This document shows, in pieces, positions 48,762 to 58,086 of a DNA stretch of 64,000 nucleotides (positions are counted from its first letter, which is position 1; each line of letters begins with the position of its first letter). The notes beneath the pieces are model-generated. The model saw only the letters and a list, made by a program, of their open reading frames with translations. It was not told the DNA's origin and made no database searches. The stretch is taken from contig CARCZS010000007.1 of NCBI GenBank assembly GCA_948956705.1, positions 1-64,000 of the forward strand, in the 5' to 3' direction. Both the position numbers and the translations under genes were made by a program. The DNA is from an uncultured Phocaeicola sp. (lineage in GTDB: Bacteria > Bacteroidota > Bacteroidia > Bacteroidales > Bacteroidaceae).

Positions 48762-50933
48762 TCACTTATCAGCATAAGGGTATTCGCCATTAGCAGCATC
48801 CCAGGCTGATTTGAACTCCTGCATATGTTCTTCATACCATCTGGTACAAACAGTATAATCTTGCACCCAGTTTTCAAAGTAACGATAAAGACCGGTTATC
48901 TTATTGCGTTCTTTCGGGAACTCCCAGTCACCGGGAATACAGAGGCCATAAGGAGGATAAGTAGATTCCGGACTTACCATAGAAGCAATATGTATTTCTA
49001 TCTTATTTTCATCATATATATAAAAATCTCCATTCTGTATTAATGTACCGGCGATAGTGATTTCCTTTTCTACAGGAGCGACATTGGGACCACTGCCGGT
49101 ATTTATTAAAGTTCCGGGTTCACATCCCATAGCTGTATGAACCTCTCCAAACAAATCGTTGTTTTTATATCCTACCCACAAATTCTTAGTTGCACCGGCC
49201 GCAAACAAGGCCACTGTTGCCTTACCGGACTCATCGGGAACCGTTACTTTCAACACCACATCATTAAAGTCAAAGTCACCGGCTTCACGGGTCATATCTT
49301 CAAAAACGTATGTATAGACTTGTCTTGCAACAGGAGTTGGAGGAACAACTTCCTGATGATGACCATCACTGCATTCTGTAGTAGGCAGCTCTATTTTGAT
49401 TGAGTTCGAACCCGCAATAGGTTTATTAATAGGAAGAGGTAAATCTGCTTTAGAATTACTAAAATAATTATCACATACAATTGTCAAATTACCTTTATAC
49501 TCATTATTAGAACCGCTACTTTCTTTATATTTTGCCTGCTCCATTATTAAATAAGCATCCTTCCCTGTAGTTGGTCCCTCTATTGTAAAATTAGAATAAT
49601 ATTCAGCCTTTCCGCTAACTTTAAAGATAGCGCCGGAGGTCATTAAGATACGACCTTGTCCCCACTCTGCCTCTTTACATTCCACATAACCGGAGTTTTC
49701 AAACGTCACAGAAGAGTTTAATTCAAACTCGCCATCACCTTGATGGTCAATTCCGACCAATAATTTACAATTATTCTGAATTTTAGCAGAACTACCTGTT
49801 ATATCCATTTCCGTTGTCTTGTATTCGCCCTCATTAAGCCAAACACCTCCGCTGATTTCCGTATCATCAACTGCAACAAATGCATCTTCCTGATTATGGA
49901 ACTCACCTTTTGAGGTAACTTTTAAATCAAGATCATTATCCATAGTACTGATCTTACCGCCTGCTGCATTAATAAATTGTCCACCACTGATAGAAATATC
50001 TTCTTTTTTCACATCGATACTACCTTCATTATAAACACTTCCTGAGCTCATAATGATACCACTGGTTGGAGCGTAATTATCTATTTTTCCATTTATAACT
50101 TTTAGTTCACCTTGATTATATAGATTTCCACCGGAAAGGTCTATACCACGATGCGTTTTACAAATTAAAGAGCCACCGGCTAATATACTAATAGATTCAG
50201 TCGATTTTAAAGCAAGAAAGTCATTATAGTAATATATCTGCTTAGAATTGCCTTTAGAGACTTCAACTGTTAAACTTCCGCCTGCTTTTATATAAAGATG
50301 AGAATTAGGTTCCATGGTTATCCTTTCGCAAGTCATCGGCGAATCTATAAAACAATTCCCGGTTACAGTTAACGTCATAATTTCCCAAACATCTTTTGCT
50401 GGTGAAATCTGTTTTGCATTGTCAGGACAATTAAAGGCATCGTTGCTCAATGAATAATTTATAGAAAGAGCTTTGGGTTGAGCATCGGAAAAACCTCGAA
50501 GACTTCTTGTTCCACTACCTATATTGACAGTAAATTTACCATTCTCAAGCACTGTAGGAATAACCACTCTTGAATAATCTGCAGATTCTTTTACCACAAA
50601 CAAATAATCTTGTGCTAAAGGCATGTCAAAAGAAAAAGATTTGCTTTCACCATCCTTGATTGTCTGTTCAGATAATAATCGTGCACTATTATCAATATTT
50701 AAAGGATTATCGGTACAAACCTGTATTTTATAGGTTTCCCCCGTACCATCTTTTATAGAGACAGTCATATTGCCTACACCTGCCATTTCCCAATTATGAT
50801 TAGGGTCAATGTTCTCCACCGGAAAATTCTCTTTTGCTTCTTCGTCGATGTGATGAGGGTCAAAGAAGTCTTCTTTCTTTGTACAAGAAAACAATACAGA
50901 GATACATAATAATAAAAAGATGCTTTTTTTCAT
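48762..50933 (-). CDS. LruC/DUF4842-domain lipoprotein, paralogue 2
   Basis: A 723-residue lipoprotein (MKKSIFLLLCISVLFSC) with the same plan as paralogue 1: TKKEDFFDP after the Cys, the shared motif ENFPVENIDPNHNWEMAG, a long Asn/Ser-rich beta-repeat middle (SISGGQFINAAGGKIST, EISGGVWLNEGEYKTTEM), and the LruC domain (VFEDMTREAGDFDFNDVVLK; VHTAMGCEPGTLIN). Sequence conservation is strong at the ends and weak in the repeat middle, consistent with diversification of an exposed stalk. Its own -7 element lies at 50966-50973. Confidence 0.82.
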   Translation of the reverse strand: MKKSIFLLLCISVLFSCTKKEDFFDPHHIDEEAKENFPVENIDPNHNWEMAGVGNMTVSIKDGTGETYKIQVCTDNPLNIDNSARLLSEQTIKDGESKSFSFDMPLAQDYLFVVKESADYSRVVIPTVLENGKFTVNIGSGTRSLRGFSDAQPKALSINYSLSNDAFNCPDNAKQISPAKDVWEIMTLTVTGNCFIDSPMTCERITMEPNSHLYIKAGGSLTVEVSKGNSKQIYYYNDFLALKSTESISILAGGSLICKTHRGIDLSGGNLYNQGELKVINGKIDNYAPTSGIIMSSGSVYNEGSIDVKKEDISISGGQFINAAGGKISTMDNDLDLKVTSKGEFHNQEDAFVAVDDTEISGGVWLNEGEYKTTEMDITGSSAKIQNNCKLLVGIDHQGDGEFELNSSVTFENSGYVECKEAEWGQGRILMTSGAIFKVSGKAEYYSNFTIEGPTTGKDAYLIMEQAKYKESSGSNNEYKGNLTIVCDNYFSNSKADLPLPINKPIAGSNSIKIELPTTECSDGHHQEVVPPTPVARQVYTYVFEDMTREAGDFDFNDVVLKVTVPDESGKATVALFAAGATKNLWVGYKNNDLFGEVHTAMGCEPGTLINTGSGPNVAPVEKEITIAGTLIQNGDFYIYDENKIEIHIASMVSPESTYPPYGLCIPGDWEFPKERNKITGLYRYFENWVQDYTVCTRWYEEHMQEFKSAWDAANGEYPYADK

Positions 50934-50965
50934 AATAGCCTGTTTCAAGTTAATCATATTTCGTA

Positions 50966-50973
50966 CAAAGATA
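50966..50973 (-). promoter_or_regulatory. -7 promoter element (TATCTTTG) for LruC paralogue 2
   Basis: Minus-strand perfect TAnnTTTG, 32 bases upstream of the ATG at 50933. Confidence 0.55.
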
Positions 50974-51093
50974 TGAAATATAAAAATGATTAAGCAAAGG
51001 AAAAGCCTTTAAATTAGCACATAAGCATCTAGTTTTCAAGCATTTATTTTCACTTGAATAATTCACCTATACTTTTGATTAATCTACCGACAT

Positions 51094-51900
51094 CTACGCT
51101 TTGGCCGTTTTACTTTTATAGATGAGATACGCTCCCAATAATATCAAAGGTACGCTCAGCCACTGCCCGATATTCAAAGTCATATTTGTTTCTTCCACCA
51201 CTTGCGGGTTCTTCATAAACTCCAATGCAAAACGTGAGCCAAAGAAAATGAGCAGACTCACCCCGGTAATCAGTCCCACACGATTCTGCAAATGGTATTT
51301 ATGATACATCACCCATGCAGTGACGCCCGCCACCAAGCAATAGAGCATTTCATAAATCTGGGTTGGATGACAGGGCAAGCCTTCATATAACTGGTGCCAT
51401 TCACGCGAACGCACAAACTCAAAGCCCCATGGTAAAGTAGTGGGATATCCATAAATTTCAGAATTCATCAAATTGCCAAAACGGATGCAGAAGCACACCA
51501 CTGCAACTGCCGGAATCATTCGGTCGAACAACCACCAGACACTTTTCTTCGTCACCTTCTTAGAGTACCAAACGAGAGCGAGAATAATGGCAAAGACTCC
51601 TCCGTGACTTGCCAGCCCGCCTTTCCAAATTTTTAATATCTCAACCGGATGCACCGAATAATAATCCCATTCATAGAATAAACAATGTCCCAACCGGGCA
51701 CCTATCACCGTGCTGACAATGCAATAAACAAAAAGTTTGTCTACCCAGTCATCGGGATACTTTTCTTTCTTGAAAAGCCGACCTACAATCTCATAAGCCA
51801 AGACAAATCCCAGCCCCCACATCAAGCCATACCAACGCACTTCCCAGCTGCCAACCTTAAACCATACGGGATCTACATCCCACAGAATACTAGCTATCAT
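51094..51900 (-). CDS. lgt: Prolipoprotein diacylglyceryl transferase
   Basis: A 268-residue inner-membrane enzyme with about 7 membrane helices that moves diacylglycerol from phosphatidylglycerol to the lipobox cysteine of prolipoproteins, the first step of lipoprotein maturation. Family motifs are the start WYGLMWGLGFVLAYEIVGR, IGARLGHCLFYEWDYY, HGGVFAIILALVWY, and the Lgt signature CIRFGNLMNSEIYG. The ATG at 51900 fits the family length and the imperfect -7 element at 51931-51938. It sits between two LruC lipoprotein genes on the same strand. Confidence 0.95.
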   Translation of the reverse strand: MIASILWDVDPVWFKVGSWEVRWYGLMWGLGFVLAYEIVGRLFKKEKYPDDWVDKLFVYCIVSTVIGARLGHCLFYEWDYYSVHPVEILKIWKGGLASHGGVFAIILALVWYSKKVTKKSVWWLFDRMIPAVAVVCFCIRFGNLMNSEIYGYPTTLPWGFEFVRSREWHQLYEGLPCHPTQIYEMLYCLVAGVTAWVMYHKYHLQNRVGLITGVSLLIFFGSRFALEFMKNPQVVEETNMTLNIGQWLSVPLILLGAYLIYKSKTAKA

Positions 51901-51930
51901 TGTTTTATTTCTTTGTTTATTATATAAGCG

Positions 51931-51938
51931 CAAAGGAA
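51931..51938 (-). promoter_or_regulatory. Imperfect -7 element (TTCCTTTG) for lgt
   Basis: Minus strand, one mismatch from TAnnTTTG, 30 bases upstream of the lgt ATG at 51900. Confidence 0.35.
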
Positions 51939-51940
51939 AT

Positions 51941-51980
51941 AAAAAAATCCCTTCCCCGAAATAAATCGGAGAAGAGATTT
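51941..51980 (-). terminator. Intrinsic terminator after LruC paralogue 3
   Basis: Stem AAAATC..CCGA / TCGG..GATTTT with small internal mismatches, followed on the minus strand by TTTTTTTATTT. It separates paralogue 3 from lgt. Confidence 0.65.
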
Positions 51981-52076
51981 TGAATTATATGCATTAATAT
52001 CACATTCAAGACATGGAAGCACTATTTTTGAAGGGCCAACACCCTACAAATAACAGCCATATCTAATCATCTGCTT

Positions 52077-53861
52077 TTATTCTGTAACCACCTTTCCGGC
52101 ATTGGGCGTTTTATACCAATCGGGGTTAGCAGACTGATTAGCCACCCAGTCGGTAAAGCCTGTGTAAGCATCCGCTATACTGGTCCGTTCTGTGGGCCAT
52201 GCCCAAGTACCCATTACACAAATGGCCTGTGGAACTGCCCCTTTTTGGGGGAATGAGACATTTGTCTTCCCATTTACTACAATGCTGAATTTATTAGCAT
52301 CGTTGGTCAGAGAAAAGTTCGGATCGACATTTTCAATATGCGCCAATGAGACATAGTCCTTGGTCAGACCGGTCGTGTTGACCATTGTCCCTGTGGACAC
52401 TCCGAAAGCCTGATGGACTTCATTACAAATCGTTTTCCCATCATATTGCACTGAAGCAGGCAACATACCCCCCGCCGCACAAAGATATACTTCAAGTGCC
52501 GAAGAAGTGATAACTTTTGTTCCATCAGAAAATATTTGTCCTTTCTTCAAATGCTTGACTCCCAGCACCACATCATTGAAGTCAAAATCATCCGTATCTC
52601 CCAAATCTTCGAAAACAACCGTCCAGTCAAACTCTTCCTGGAATCTTTTGAATGACTTGAAAGGACCGTTTAACATAAATGCAAAGTCGTTCCAATCCAC
52701 CATTCCACCTCGCGGCCAATCTTCAAAAGACAAAATATTCACGCCATCTTCCAGTCCGGAACCAAAAGTAGAGAAATTAGCCAGAACTGACACTTCCTTA
52801 AATCCGCCTTTCCCAGAAGCCACCGTATTCAATTCACCAGACGAATATAATTGATAAAGACCATTTATTTCATATCGACTGGGTTTCTCATTCTTATTAC
52901 CCGGTATTAGCAAGTCATTGTTGCCGGCCCCCCGCAACAAGAAAAAGTGGACATACAAATCTTTTGGGAAAGTAAATGTCGGTGTCTCATCGCCATTCAT
53001 ACCATAATAGGTGAGATTAAGGGTCGCTCCTTTACCAAACTGTTTTATCCCCGGCATTAAAATATACTTGGGGGCAGCCTTCATAGCTGCTTCTGTATTT
53101 TCTGATGTATAAAAATACCCGACTGCCGTATTTGCCGAAGTTTGCAGTGACAATACGACCAACGAGATTTCGCCAGCATTGGTAGTCTTTGCCGAAAAAT
53201 CATTTGCATATTTAGACAACACAGATTCCTTACCCTCAGCTTTATTCAACTCTTCAAGAATAGCCTGAGTATAGGGATACCCGCTCAAGTCCGTTTGTAA
53301 ATAATCAACTTGGGCGCTCCCTATGTTTCCAAGGATTTTCCATTCATTAGCTGCATAATACGCATCAGCAAACCCTGTATAATCCGCGGCATTCAGCAAG
53401 TTAACTTTCTGCCTTGGTTGCGGACTTAAAGACTCAACCAAGCCTCTAGGATTCGCAACAGTCCGGAATACAACATCAATCCGACCATCATCTCCCACCG
53501 GAACAGCCAGTTCCCGATTGTTTCTGCCTCCACTCTTCACAGCGTAAACGGTTTTTATACCTTGAGGAACATCCATAGAAAAAGAAGAAATCCCTGCCTT
53601 CAACTCATAGTGAGCCAGATTATAATTTTTGACTCCATCAATATAGAAGAAATCGACCGATGCGTCTTCGTCCAGATGGACACTGACATCAGCCAGTGTA
53701 GCAACATTCCAAGTGTGATTCAAATCTATATCGCCAAACTTCTTCGTCCAATTCTCCTCATACTGCTTGTTAGAATTATCAGGATTATAGATATCCTTGT
53801 GGTCAGAACATGACGAAAACACCGATGCACACATAAAAAAATAAAAAACACGCCCTTTCAT
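52077..53861 (-). CDS. LruC/DUF4842-domain lipoprotein, paralogue 3
   Basis: A 594-residue lipoprotein (MKGRVFYFFMCASVFSSC; a further ATG is at 53867). The first residues after the Cys (SDHKDIYNPDN) and the motif KKFGDIDLNHTWNVATLADV match paralogues 1 and 2. The middle differs: instead of beta-helix repeats it has a mixed globular region (YTGFADAYYAANEWKILGN). The LruC domain (about 405-590) has WTVVFEDLGDTDDFDFNDVV and VHQAFGVSTGTMVN. It may present a different ligand-binding head on the same anchor. A -7 element lies 34 bases upstream. Confidence 0.8.
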   Translation of the reverse strand: MKGRVFYFFMCASVFSSCSDHKDIYNPDNSNKQYEENWTKKFGDIDLNHTWNVATLADVSVHLDEDASVDFFYIDGVKNYNLAHYELKAGISSFSMDVPQGIKTVYAVKSGGRNNRELAVPVGDDGRIDVVFRTVANPRGLVESLSPQPRQKVNLLNAADYTGFADAYYAANEWKILGNIGSAQVDYLQTDLSGYPYTQAILEELNKAEGKESVLSKYANDFSAKTTNAGEISLVVLSLQTSANTAVGYFYTSENTEAAMKAAPKYILMPGIKQFGKGATLNLTYYGMNGDETPTFTFPKDLYVHFFLLRGAGNNDLLIPGNKNEKPSRYEINGLYQLYSSGELNTVASGKGGFKEVSVLANFSTFGSGLEDGVNILSFEDWPRGGMVDWNDFAFMLNGPFKSFKRFQEEFDWTVVFEDLGDTDDFDFNDVVLGVKHLKKGQIFSDGTKVITSSALEVYLCAAGGMLPASVQYDGKTICNEVHQAFGVSTGTMVNTTGLTKDYVSLAHIENVDPNFSLTNDANKFSIVVNGKTNVSFPQKGAVPQAICVMGTWAWPTERTSIADAYTGFTDWVANQSANPDWYKTPNAGKVVTE

Positions 53862-53895
53862 TGTCATTATTATTAAGTTATTTGTACTTTATTTA

Positions 53896-53903
53896 CAAAA
53901 ATA
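53896..53903 (-). promoter_or_regulatory. -7 promoter element (TATTTTTG) for LruC paralogue 3
   Basis: Minus-strand perfect TAnnTTTG, 34 bases upstream of the ATG at 53861. Confidence 0.55.
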
Positions 53904-53985
53904 CGCTATTTATATACAACTGAAAGGGGGTGTTTCATTCAAAGATGATAGGCATTTTATTCATCCTTGAACATTATACTGAATA

Positions 53986-54885
53986 TTATACCAAATGTGC
54001 AATCAGTTCCTCACGGTCGCCATACATCAAATCGATAACCGGAACTTCAATCATTGTATAGCATCCCGGTTGCTGTCTCATCGTGGCACGTGCTACACAT
54101 ACCAGTACCTGAGCTGTCAGGGCCGGGTTATTAATCTTCATATCAAACTCAAACAACTGATTGTGAGTTTTGCCCGATACACCTTTACGAACCAGATTAA
54201 CGCCATGACCTACATCATTCAAGTCGTCTACACAAGGTACTTGGATGACATGTGTCTCATCATTGACAAAATAGGGGTCGTTCTTGACAGCCGCTTCAAC
54301 AGTCTTGAAATCCGCTCCTTCTTCCAGTTCCACATAAACCATGCGGCGGTGAATGCCTGTACCTACAGGAATAGTCATAGACAGCGCATCTTTCACACCT
54401 GCAATGGCACGAACGGCTACAGAGTGTCCCATGCTGCGGCCCGGACCAAAATTGGTATAAGTAATGCCTTTCGGAGCAATGGCTTCCAACAGGGTGCGTA
54501 CCACCGAGTCACTTCCCGGATCCCATCCTGCCGAAATGATGGCAACGGCATTGCCTGCTTTGGCCGATTCGTCCAGCGAACGGTGAAGTGCGGTAATCTG
54601 TGTATGGATATCAAAACTATCTACCGTATTGATGCCCATAGCGAGAATCTCTTTCGCATATTTTTCTACGCTGCGAGTCGGAGTAGCCAGAATAGCAACA
54701 TTTACATCTTTCAATTCTTTTATATCTTTAACTACAGCGTATGCTTCCAGTTCTGCCGGTTTGTTTTCGGCTCCATTACGACGAACAATACCTGCGATTT
54801 CAAAATCAGGAGCTGCTTCCAAAGCTTCCACTACATATTTACCAATGTTTCCGTATCCAACGACGGCTGCTCTAATTTTATTCAT
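53986..54885 (-). CDS. ddh: meso-Diaminopimelate dehydrogenase
   Basis: A 299-residue NADPH-dependent enzyme making meso-diaminopimelate from tetrahydrodipicolinate in one step, for peptidoglycan and lysine. The Rossmann start is MNKIRAAVVGYGNIGKYVVE; further motifs are ATPTRSVEKYAKEIL, the active-site region IISAGWDPGSDSVVR and TNFGPGRSMGHSVAVRA. It provides the short dehydrogenase route instead of the multi-step acetylase or aminotransferase routes. It is monocistronic, with a -7 element at 54927-54934. Confidence 0.95.
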   Translation of the reverse strand: MNKIRAAVVGYGNIGKYVVEALEAAPDFEIAGIVRRNGAENKPAELEAYAVVKDIKELKDVNVAILATPTRSVEKYAKEILAMGINTVDSFDIHTQITALHRSLDESAKAGNAVAIISAGWDPGSDSVVRTLLEAIAPKGITYTNFGPGRSMGHSVAVRAIAGVKDALSMTIPVGTGIHRRMVYVELEEGADFKTVEAAVKNDPYFVNDETHVIQVPCVDDLNDVGHGVNLVRKGVSGKTHNQLFEFDMKINNPALTAQVLVCVARATMRQQPGCYTMIEVPVIDLMYGDREELIAHLV

Positions 54886-54926
54886 CTTTTATTGGTTTTA
54901 GTTTACTATTATCTTTTATTTAGGTG

Positions 54927-54934
54927 CAAAAATA
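54927..54934 (-). promoter_or_regulatory. -7 promoter element (TATTTTTG) for ddh
   Basis: Minus-strand perfect TAnnTTTG, 41 bases upstream of the ATG at 54885. Confidence 0.55.
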
Positions 54935-55020
54935 AACATTTTGCCTCACTCTTTTGTTCTTCCAAACCTAATAATTTAAAAATATTCTTGCCTAACTTAT
55001 AATTTAAAAGATAGATATCC

Positions 55021-55028
55021 TATTTTTG
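55021..55028 (+). promoter_or_regulatory. -7 promoter element (TATTTTTG) for ruvA
   Basis: Perfect match 31 bases upstream of the ATG at 55060. Confidence 0.6.
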
Positions 55029-55059
55029 CAAAGAACTGTAAACTACAAACAAAAAAATC

Positions 55060-55653
55060 ATGATAGAATATATTAAAGGAGACATTGCAGAGGTTACTCC
55101 GGCAATGGCTGTGATAGATTGTAACGGGGTGGGCTATGGAATCAATATCTCGCTGAACACTTACTCGGCCATTCAAAACCAGACACGTACCAAACTCTAT
55201 ATTTATGAAGCTATCCGTGAAGACGCATACGTGCTTTACGGATTCTCTACCAAACAGGAAAGGGAATTGTTTTTATTGCTAATCTCGGTATCGGGAATTG
55301 GAGGAAATACGGCAAGAATGATTTTGTCGGCTCTTTCTCCTTCCGAGTTATGCGGGGTAATCAGTTCAGGAAACGACAAACTGTTGAAGACAGTCAAGGG
55401 TATCGGACTGAAAACGGCCCAACGCATCATTGTCGATTTAAAAGACAAGATAGCCTCCTCCGGCATGGAAACAGTCAACAGTGAAATGTTTGCGAGTGCT
55501 GCCAATTCCGAAATTCATGACGAGGCCGTGGCTGCGCTGACTATGCTGGGATTTGCACAGGCTGCTTCACAAAAGGTAGTGGCAGCTATATTGAAGGAAG
55601 AACCAAGCGCCCCAGTCGAGAAAGTGATTAAGCTGGCTCTGAAAAGATTATAA
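55060..55653 (+). CDS. ruvA: Holliday junction branch migration protein RuvA
   Basis: A 197-residue RuvA. Domain I is the OB fold ([20 protein letters not shown]), domain II has two helix-hairpin-helix motifs ([20 protein letters not shown] and [20 protein letters not shown]), and domain III (about 150-197) ends [20 protein letters not shown]. It targets the RuvB motor to Holliday junctions. As in most Bacteroidetes, ruvB is not adjacent. Confidence 0.95.
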   Translation: MIEYIKGDIAEVTPAMAVIDCNGVGYGINISLNTYSAIQNQTRTKLYIYEAIREDAYVLYGFSTKQERELFLLLISVSGIGGNTARMILSALSPSELCGVISSGNDKLLKTVKGIGLKTAQRIIVDLKDKIASSGMETVNSEMFASAANSEIHDEAVAALTMLGFAQAASQKVVAAILKEEPSAPVEKVIKLALKRL

Positions 55654-55673
55654 AAGGGATAGTGCGACAAAGC

Positions 55674-55719
55674 ATTTTGCTGCATCGGAAACCTCATGTG
55701 TTTATCGCTGCAGCAAAAT
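55674..55719. repeat. Inverted repeat between convergent ruvA and lipoprotein genes
   Basis: An 11-base perfect stem ATTTTGCTGCA / TGCAGCAAAAT with a 24-base loop, lying between two convergent stops. There is no strong T run on either side, so a terminator role is possible but not clear. Confidence 0.5.
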
Positions 55720-55730
55720 ACTTGAACTGC

Positions 55731-56561
55731 CTATTTATTTTCTTCCGGTTTGTCTTCCTGCATTTTGCGGGTGACAAACTCTATTTTCAGCATGGCTTCT
55801 TTTTTATCTTTCCGTATCTGTTCCATACCCGACAAAATACGCGCCAAACCGGTCAACTCGGCAATCGCTTTACGGTCATTAGGTTGCATGGCTGTTTTAT
55901 AAGTCTTGTCACCAATAAACTGAAGTTGGATATTCTTGTCTTTATTGGCAACAATGAACCCGATAACACCGCCGTCATCCCCCATTTTATAATCAGCTTT
56001 TTCAATGGCACGCCCCAAATCCGTGGTCTCATAACTATCCTTAGAAACAGGAGTCTCGGCAAAAGTATCGCCCACACTAACTTTCACAGCAGCATGATGT
56101 AACTTTCCACCGGCACAATAAATAGAGGTAATAGACATCTCACCCTGTTCATTCACTTGTCCGCGAAGGAAAGAACGGCCGATATTCTTTTCTACCGTCT
56201 GTGTAGGATAGAAATAATTGCCTACTTCCTGATAGGCCGTATCTTTCTCCAATACAAAGTTACCTTTGACAGAATCCAACTGAGCCTGCTTCACCTGCAT
56301 CATACTGTCCAGATAAACCAGACTCTTCTGCTGTTCCTTCAAGTCGACTTGCTGCATCAACTTGATTCCCTGCTTTCTAGCTTCAAAAGCTTTCGGATAT
56401 AAAATGCGGATACTATCTATCTGCAACTTGGCTTCATTAAAGTTCTCTTGCTTCAATGCTGTTTCCGCATTTTGCAAATGCACTTGAGCCTTCTTTTCGC
56501 CGCCATCATCACAAGCCGCCAGTAATAAGGCAAATAATGCCACTAATCCTATCTTTTTCAT
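55731..56561 (-). CDS. Coiled-coil lipoprotein, function unknown
   Basis: A 276-residue lipoprotein (MKKIGLVALFALLLAAC). The first 110 residues after the Cys are helical and charged (AETALKQENFNEAKLQIDSI, EQQKSLVYLDSMMQVKQAQL), like a short TPR or coiled coil. The rest is beta-rich (SITSIYCAGGKLHHAAVKVS, GGVIGFIVANKDKNIQLQF). The end is helical again. It resembles uncharacterised Bacteroides lipoproteins. The ATG at 56561 is set by the lipobox and by the -7 element at 56586-56593. Confidence 0.75.
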   Translation of the reverse strand: MKKIGLVALFALLLAACDDGGEKKAQVHLQNAETALKQENFNEAKLQIDSIRILYPKAFEARKQGIKLMQQVDLKEQQKSLVYLDSMMQVKQAQLDSVKGNFVLEKDTAYQEVGNYFYPTQTVEKNIGRSFLRGQVNEQGEMSITSIYCAGGKLHHAAVKVSVGDTFAETPVSKDSYETTDLGRAIEKADYKMGDDGGVIGFIVANKDKNIQLQFIGDKTYKTAMQPNDRKAIAELTGLARILSGMEQIRKDKKEAMLKIEFVTRKMQEDKPEENK

Positions 56562-56585
56562 GTATTTAAACGTTTTATATGAGGA

Positions 56586-56593
56586 CAAAAATA
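56586..56593 (-). promoter_or_regulatory. -7 promoter element (TATTTTTG) for the coiled-coil lipoprotein
   Basis: Minus-strand perfect TAnnTTTG, 24 bases upstream of the ATG at 56561; divergent from the cca promoter. Confidence 0.55.
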
Positions 56594-56636
56594 CAATTTA
56601 ATTGCTTTACTTTCTCCTATCATGGACAAAAAATCG

Positions 56637-56644
56637 TATTTTTG
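56637..56644 (+). promoter_or_regulatory. -7 promoter element (TATTTTTG) for the cca gene
   Basis: Perfect match followed after 12 bases by the ATG at 56657, so the leader is very short (about 6 bases). Confidence 0.55.
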
Positions 56645-56656
56645 CAGCTCTTTAAG

Positions 56657-58081
56657 ATGAATATGGAATTGAAAGAACATTTTAATAGCAAAATATTTGC
56701 TCTAATTTCCGAAACAGCTGATGAATTGGGATTGGAATGCTACGTGGTAGGCGGCTATGTACGAGATATATTTTTAAATCGCCCTTCTAAAGATATAGAT
56801 GTAGTAGTGGTGGGCAGTGGTATAGAGATTGCCCAGGCTTTCGGCAAGAAACTGGGACGTGGCGCACATGTCTCTGTTTTCAAGAATTTCGGAACGGCAC
56901 AGGTGAAGTTCAGAGATACGGAAGTGGAGTTTGTCGGTGCCAGAAAAGAATCGTACAGTCATGACAGCCGTAAGCCGATAGTAGAAGACGGCACGTTGGA
57001 AGATGACCAAAACCGACGCGACTTCACCATCAACGCAATGGCGGTATGCCTCAACAAAGAGCGTTTCGGCGAACTGGTAGACCCATTCGGCGGAATGGAT
57101 GATTTGAAAGAACGTACCATCCGTACCCCACTCGACCCGGACATCACTTTCAGCGATGACCCGCTTCGCATGATGAGGTGTATCCGTTTTGCCACCCAAC
57201 TCAATTTTTATATTGACGACGAAACCTTTGAGGCGCTGTCGCGTAACAAGGAACGTATCAATATCATCTCGAAAGAACGTATCGCCGACGAACTGAACAA
57301 GATTTTGCTTGCCCCCATCCCATCTAAAGGCTTCATTGAGCTGGACCGTTGCGGACTATTGCCACTCATATTTCCCGAATTTTCGGCATTGCAAGGCGTA
57401 GAAGTAAGAAATGGCCGTGCACACAAAGACAATTTCTATCATACGCTGGAGGTGGTGGATAATATAGCCAAACATACCGACAACTTATGGCTGCGCTGGG
57501 CTACCCTGCTGCATGACATCGGCAAGCCCAAGACCAAGCGATGGGAACCCCGCATCGGATGGACTTTCCATAATCATAATTTCATCGGCGAAAAGATGAT
57601 TCCCGATATTTTCCGCAAAATGAAATTGCCGATGAACGAAAAGATGAAGTATGTACAGAAACTGGTCAGCCTGCACATGCGTCCTATCGTGATTGCCGAT
57701 GATGTGGTGACCGACTCGGCCGTACGCCGTCTGTTGTTCGAAGCCGGAGACGACATTGACGATCTTATGATGCTCTGCGAAGCAGATATCACCTCAAAAA
57801 ATGAAGCGCGGAAACAGAAGTTTCTGGATAACTTCAAGCTAGTGCGTCAGAAACTAAAAGACTTGGAAGAGAAAGACCGCATACGTAATTTCCAACCGCC
57901 GGTAGACGGAGAAGAAATCATGCGCATATTTGACATGAAGCCTTGCCGTGAAATCGGCAGTCTGAAAAGTGCCATCAAAGATGCTATTTTGGATGGCGTG
58001 ATTCCAAACGAACACGATGCCGCTTTTGAATTCATGCTGGAAAAAGCAAAACAGATGAAGCTGACACCTAAAAACTTATAA
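56657..58081 (+). CDS. cca: CCA tRNA nucleotidyltransferase with HD domain
   Basis: A 474-residue class II nucleotidyltransferase that adds or repairs the 3' CCA of tRNA. The catalytic head has VVGGYVRDIFLNRPSKDIDV (GG and DxD), the RRDFTINAMAV motif and DDPLRMMRCIRFATQL. The C-terminal half has an HD domain (WATLLHDIGKPKT, LVSLHMRPIV). Close relatives include poly(A) polymerase, so the exact activity is inferred. The ATG at 56657 or 56663 is chosen; the extended start at 56579 lies upstream of the promoter. Confidence 0.9.
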   Translation: MNMELKEHFNSKIFALISETADELGLECYVVGGYVRDIFLNRPSKDIDVVVVGSGIEIAQAFGKKLGRGAHVSVFKNFGTAQVKFRDTEVEFVGARKESYSHDSRKPIVEDGTLEDDQNRRDFTINAMAVCLNKERFGELVDPFGGMDDLKERTIRTPLDPDITFSDDPLRMMRCIRFATQLNFYIDDETFEALSRNKERINIISKERIADELNKILLAPIPSKGFIELDRCGLLPLIFPEFSALQGVEVRNGRAHKDNFYHTLEVVDNIAKHTDNLWLRWATLLHDIGKPKTKRWEPRIGWTFHNHNFIGEKMIPDIFRKMKLPMNEKMKYVQKLVSLHMRPIVIADDVVTDSAVRRLLFEAGDDIDDLMMLCEADITSKNEARKQKFLDNFKLVRQKLKDLEEKDRIRNFQPPVDGEEIMRIFDMKPCREIGSLKSAIKDAILDGVIPNEHDAAFEFMLEKAKQMKLTPKNL

Positions 58082-58086
58082 ATAAA

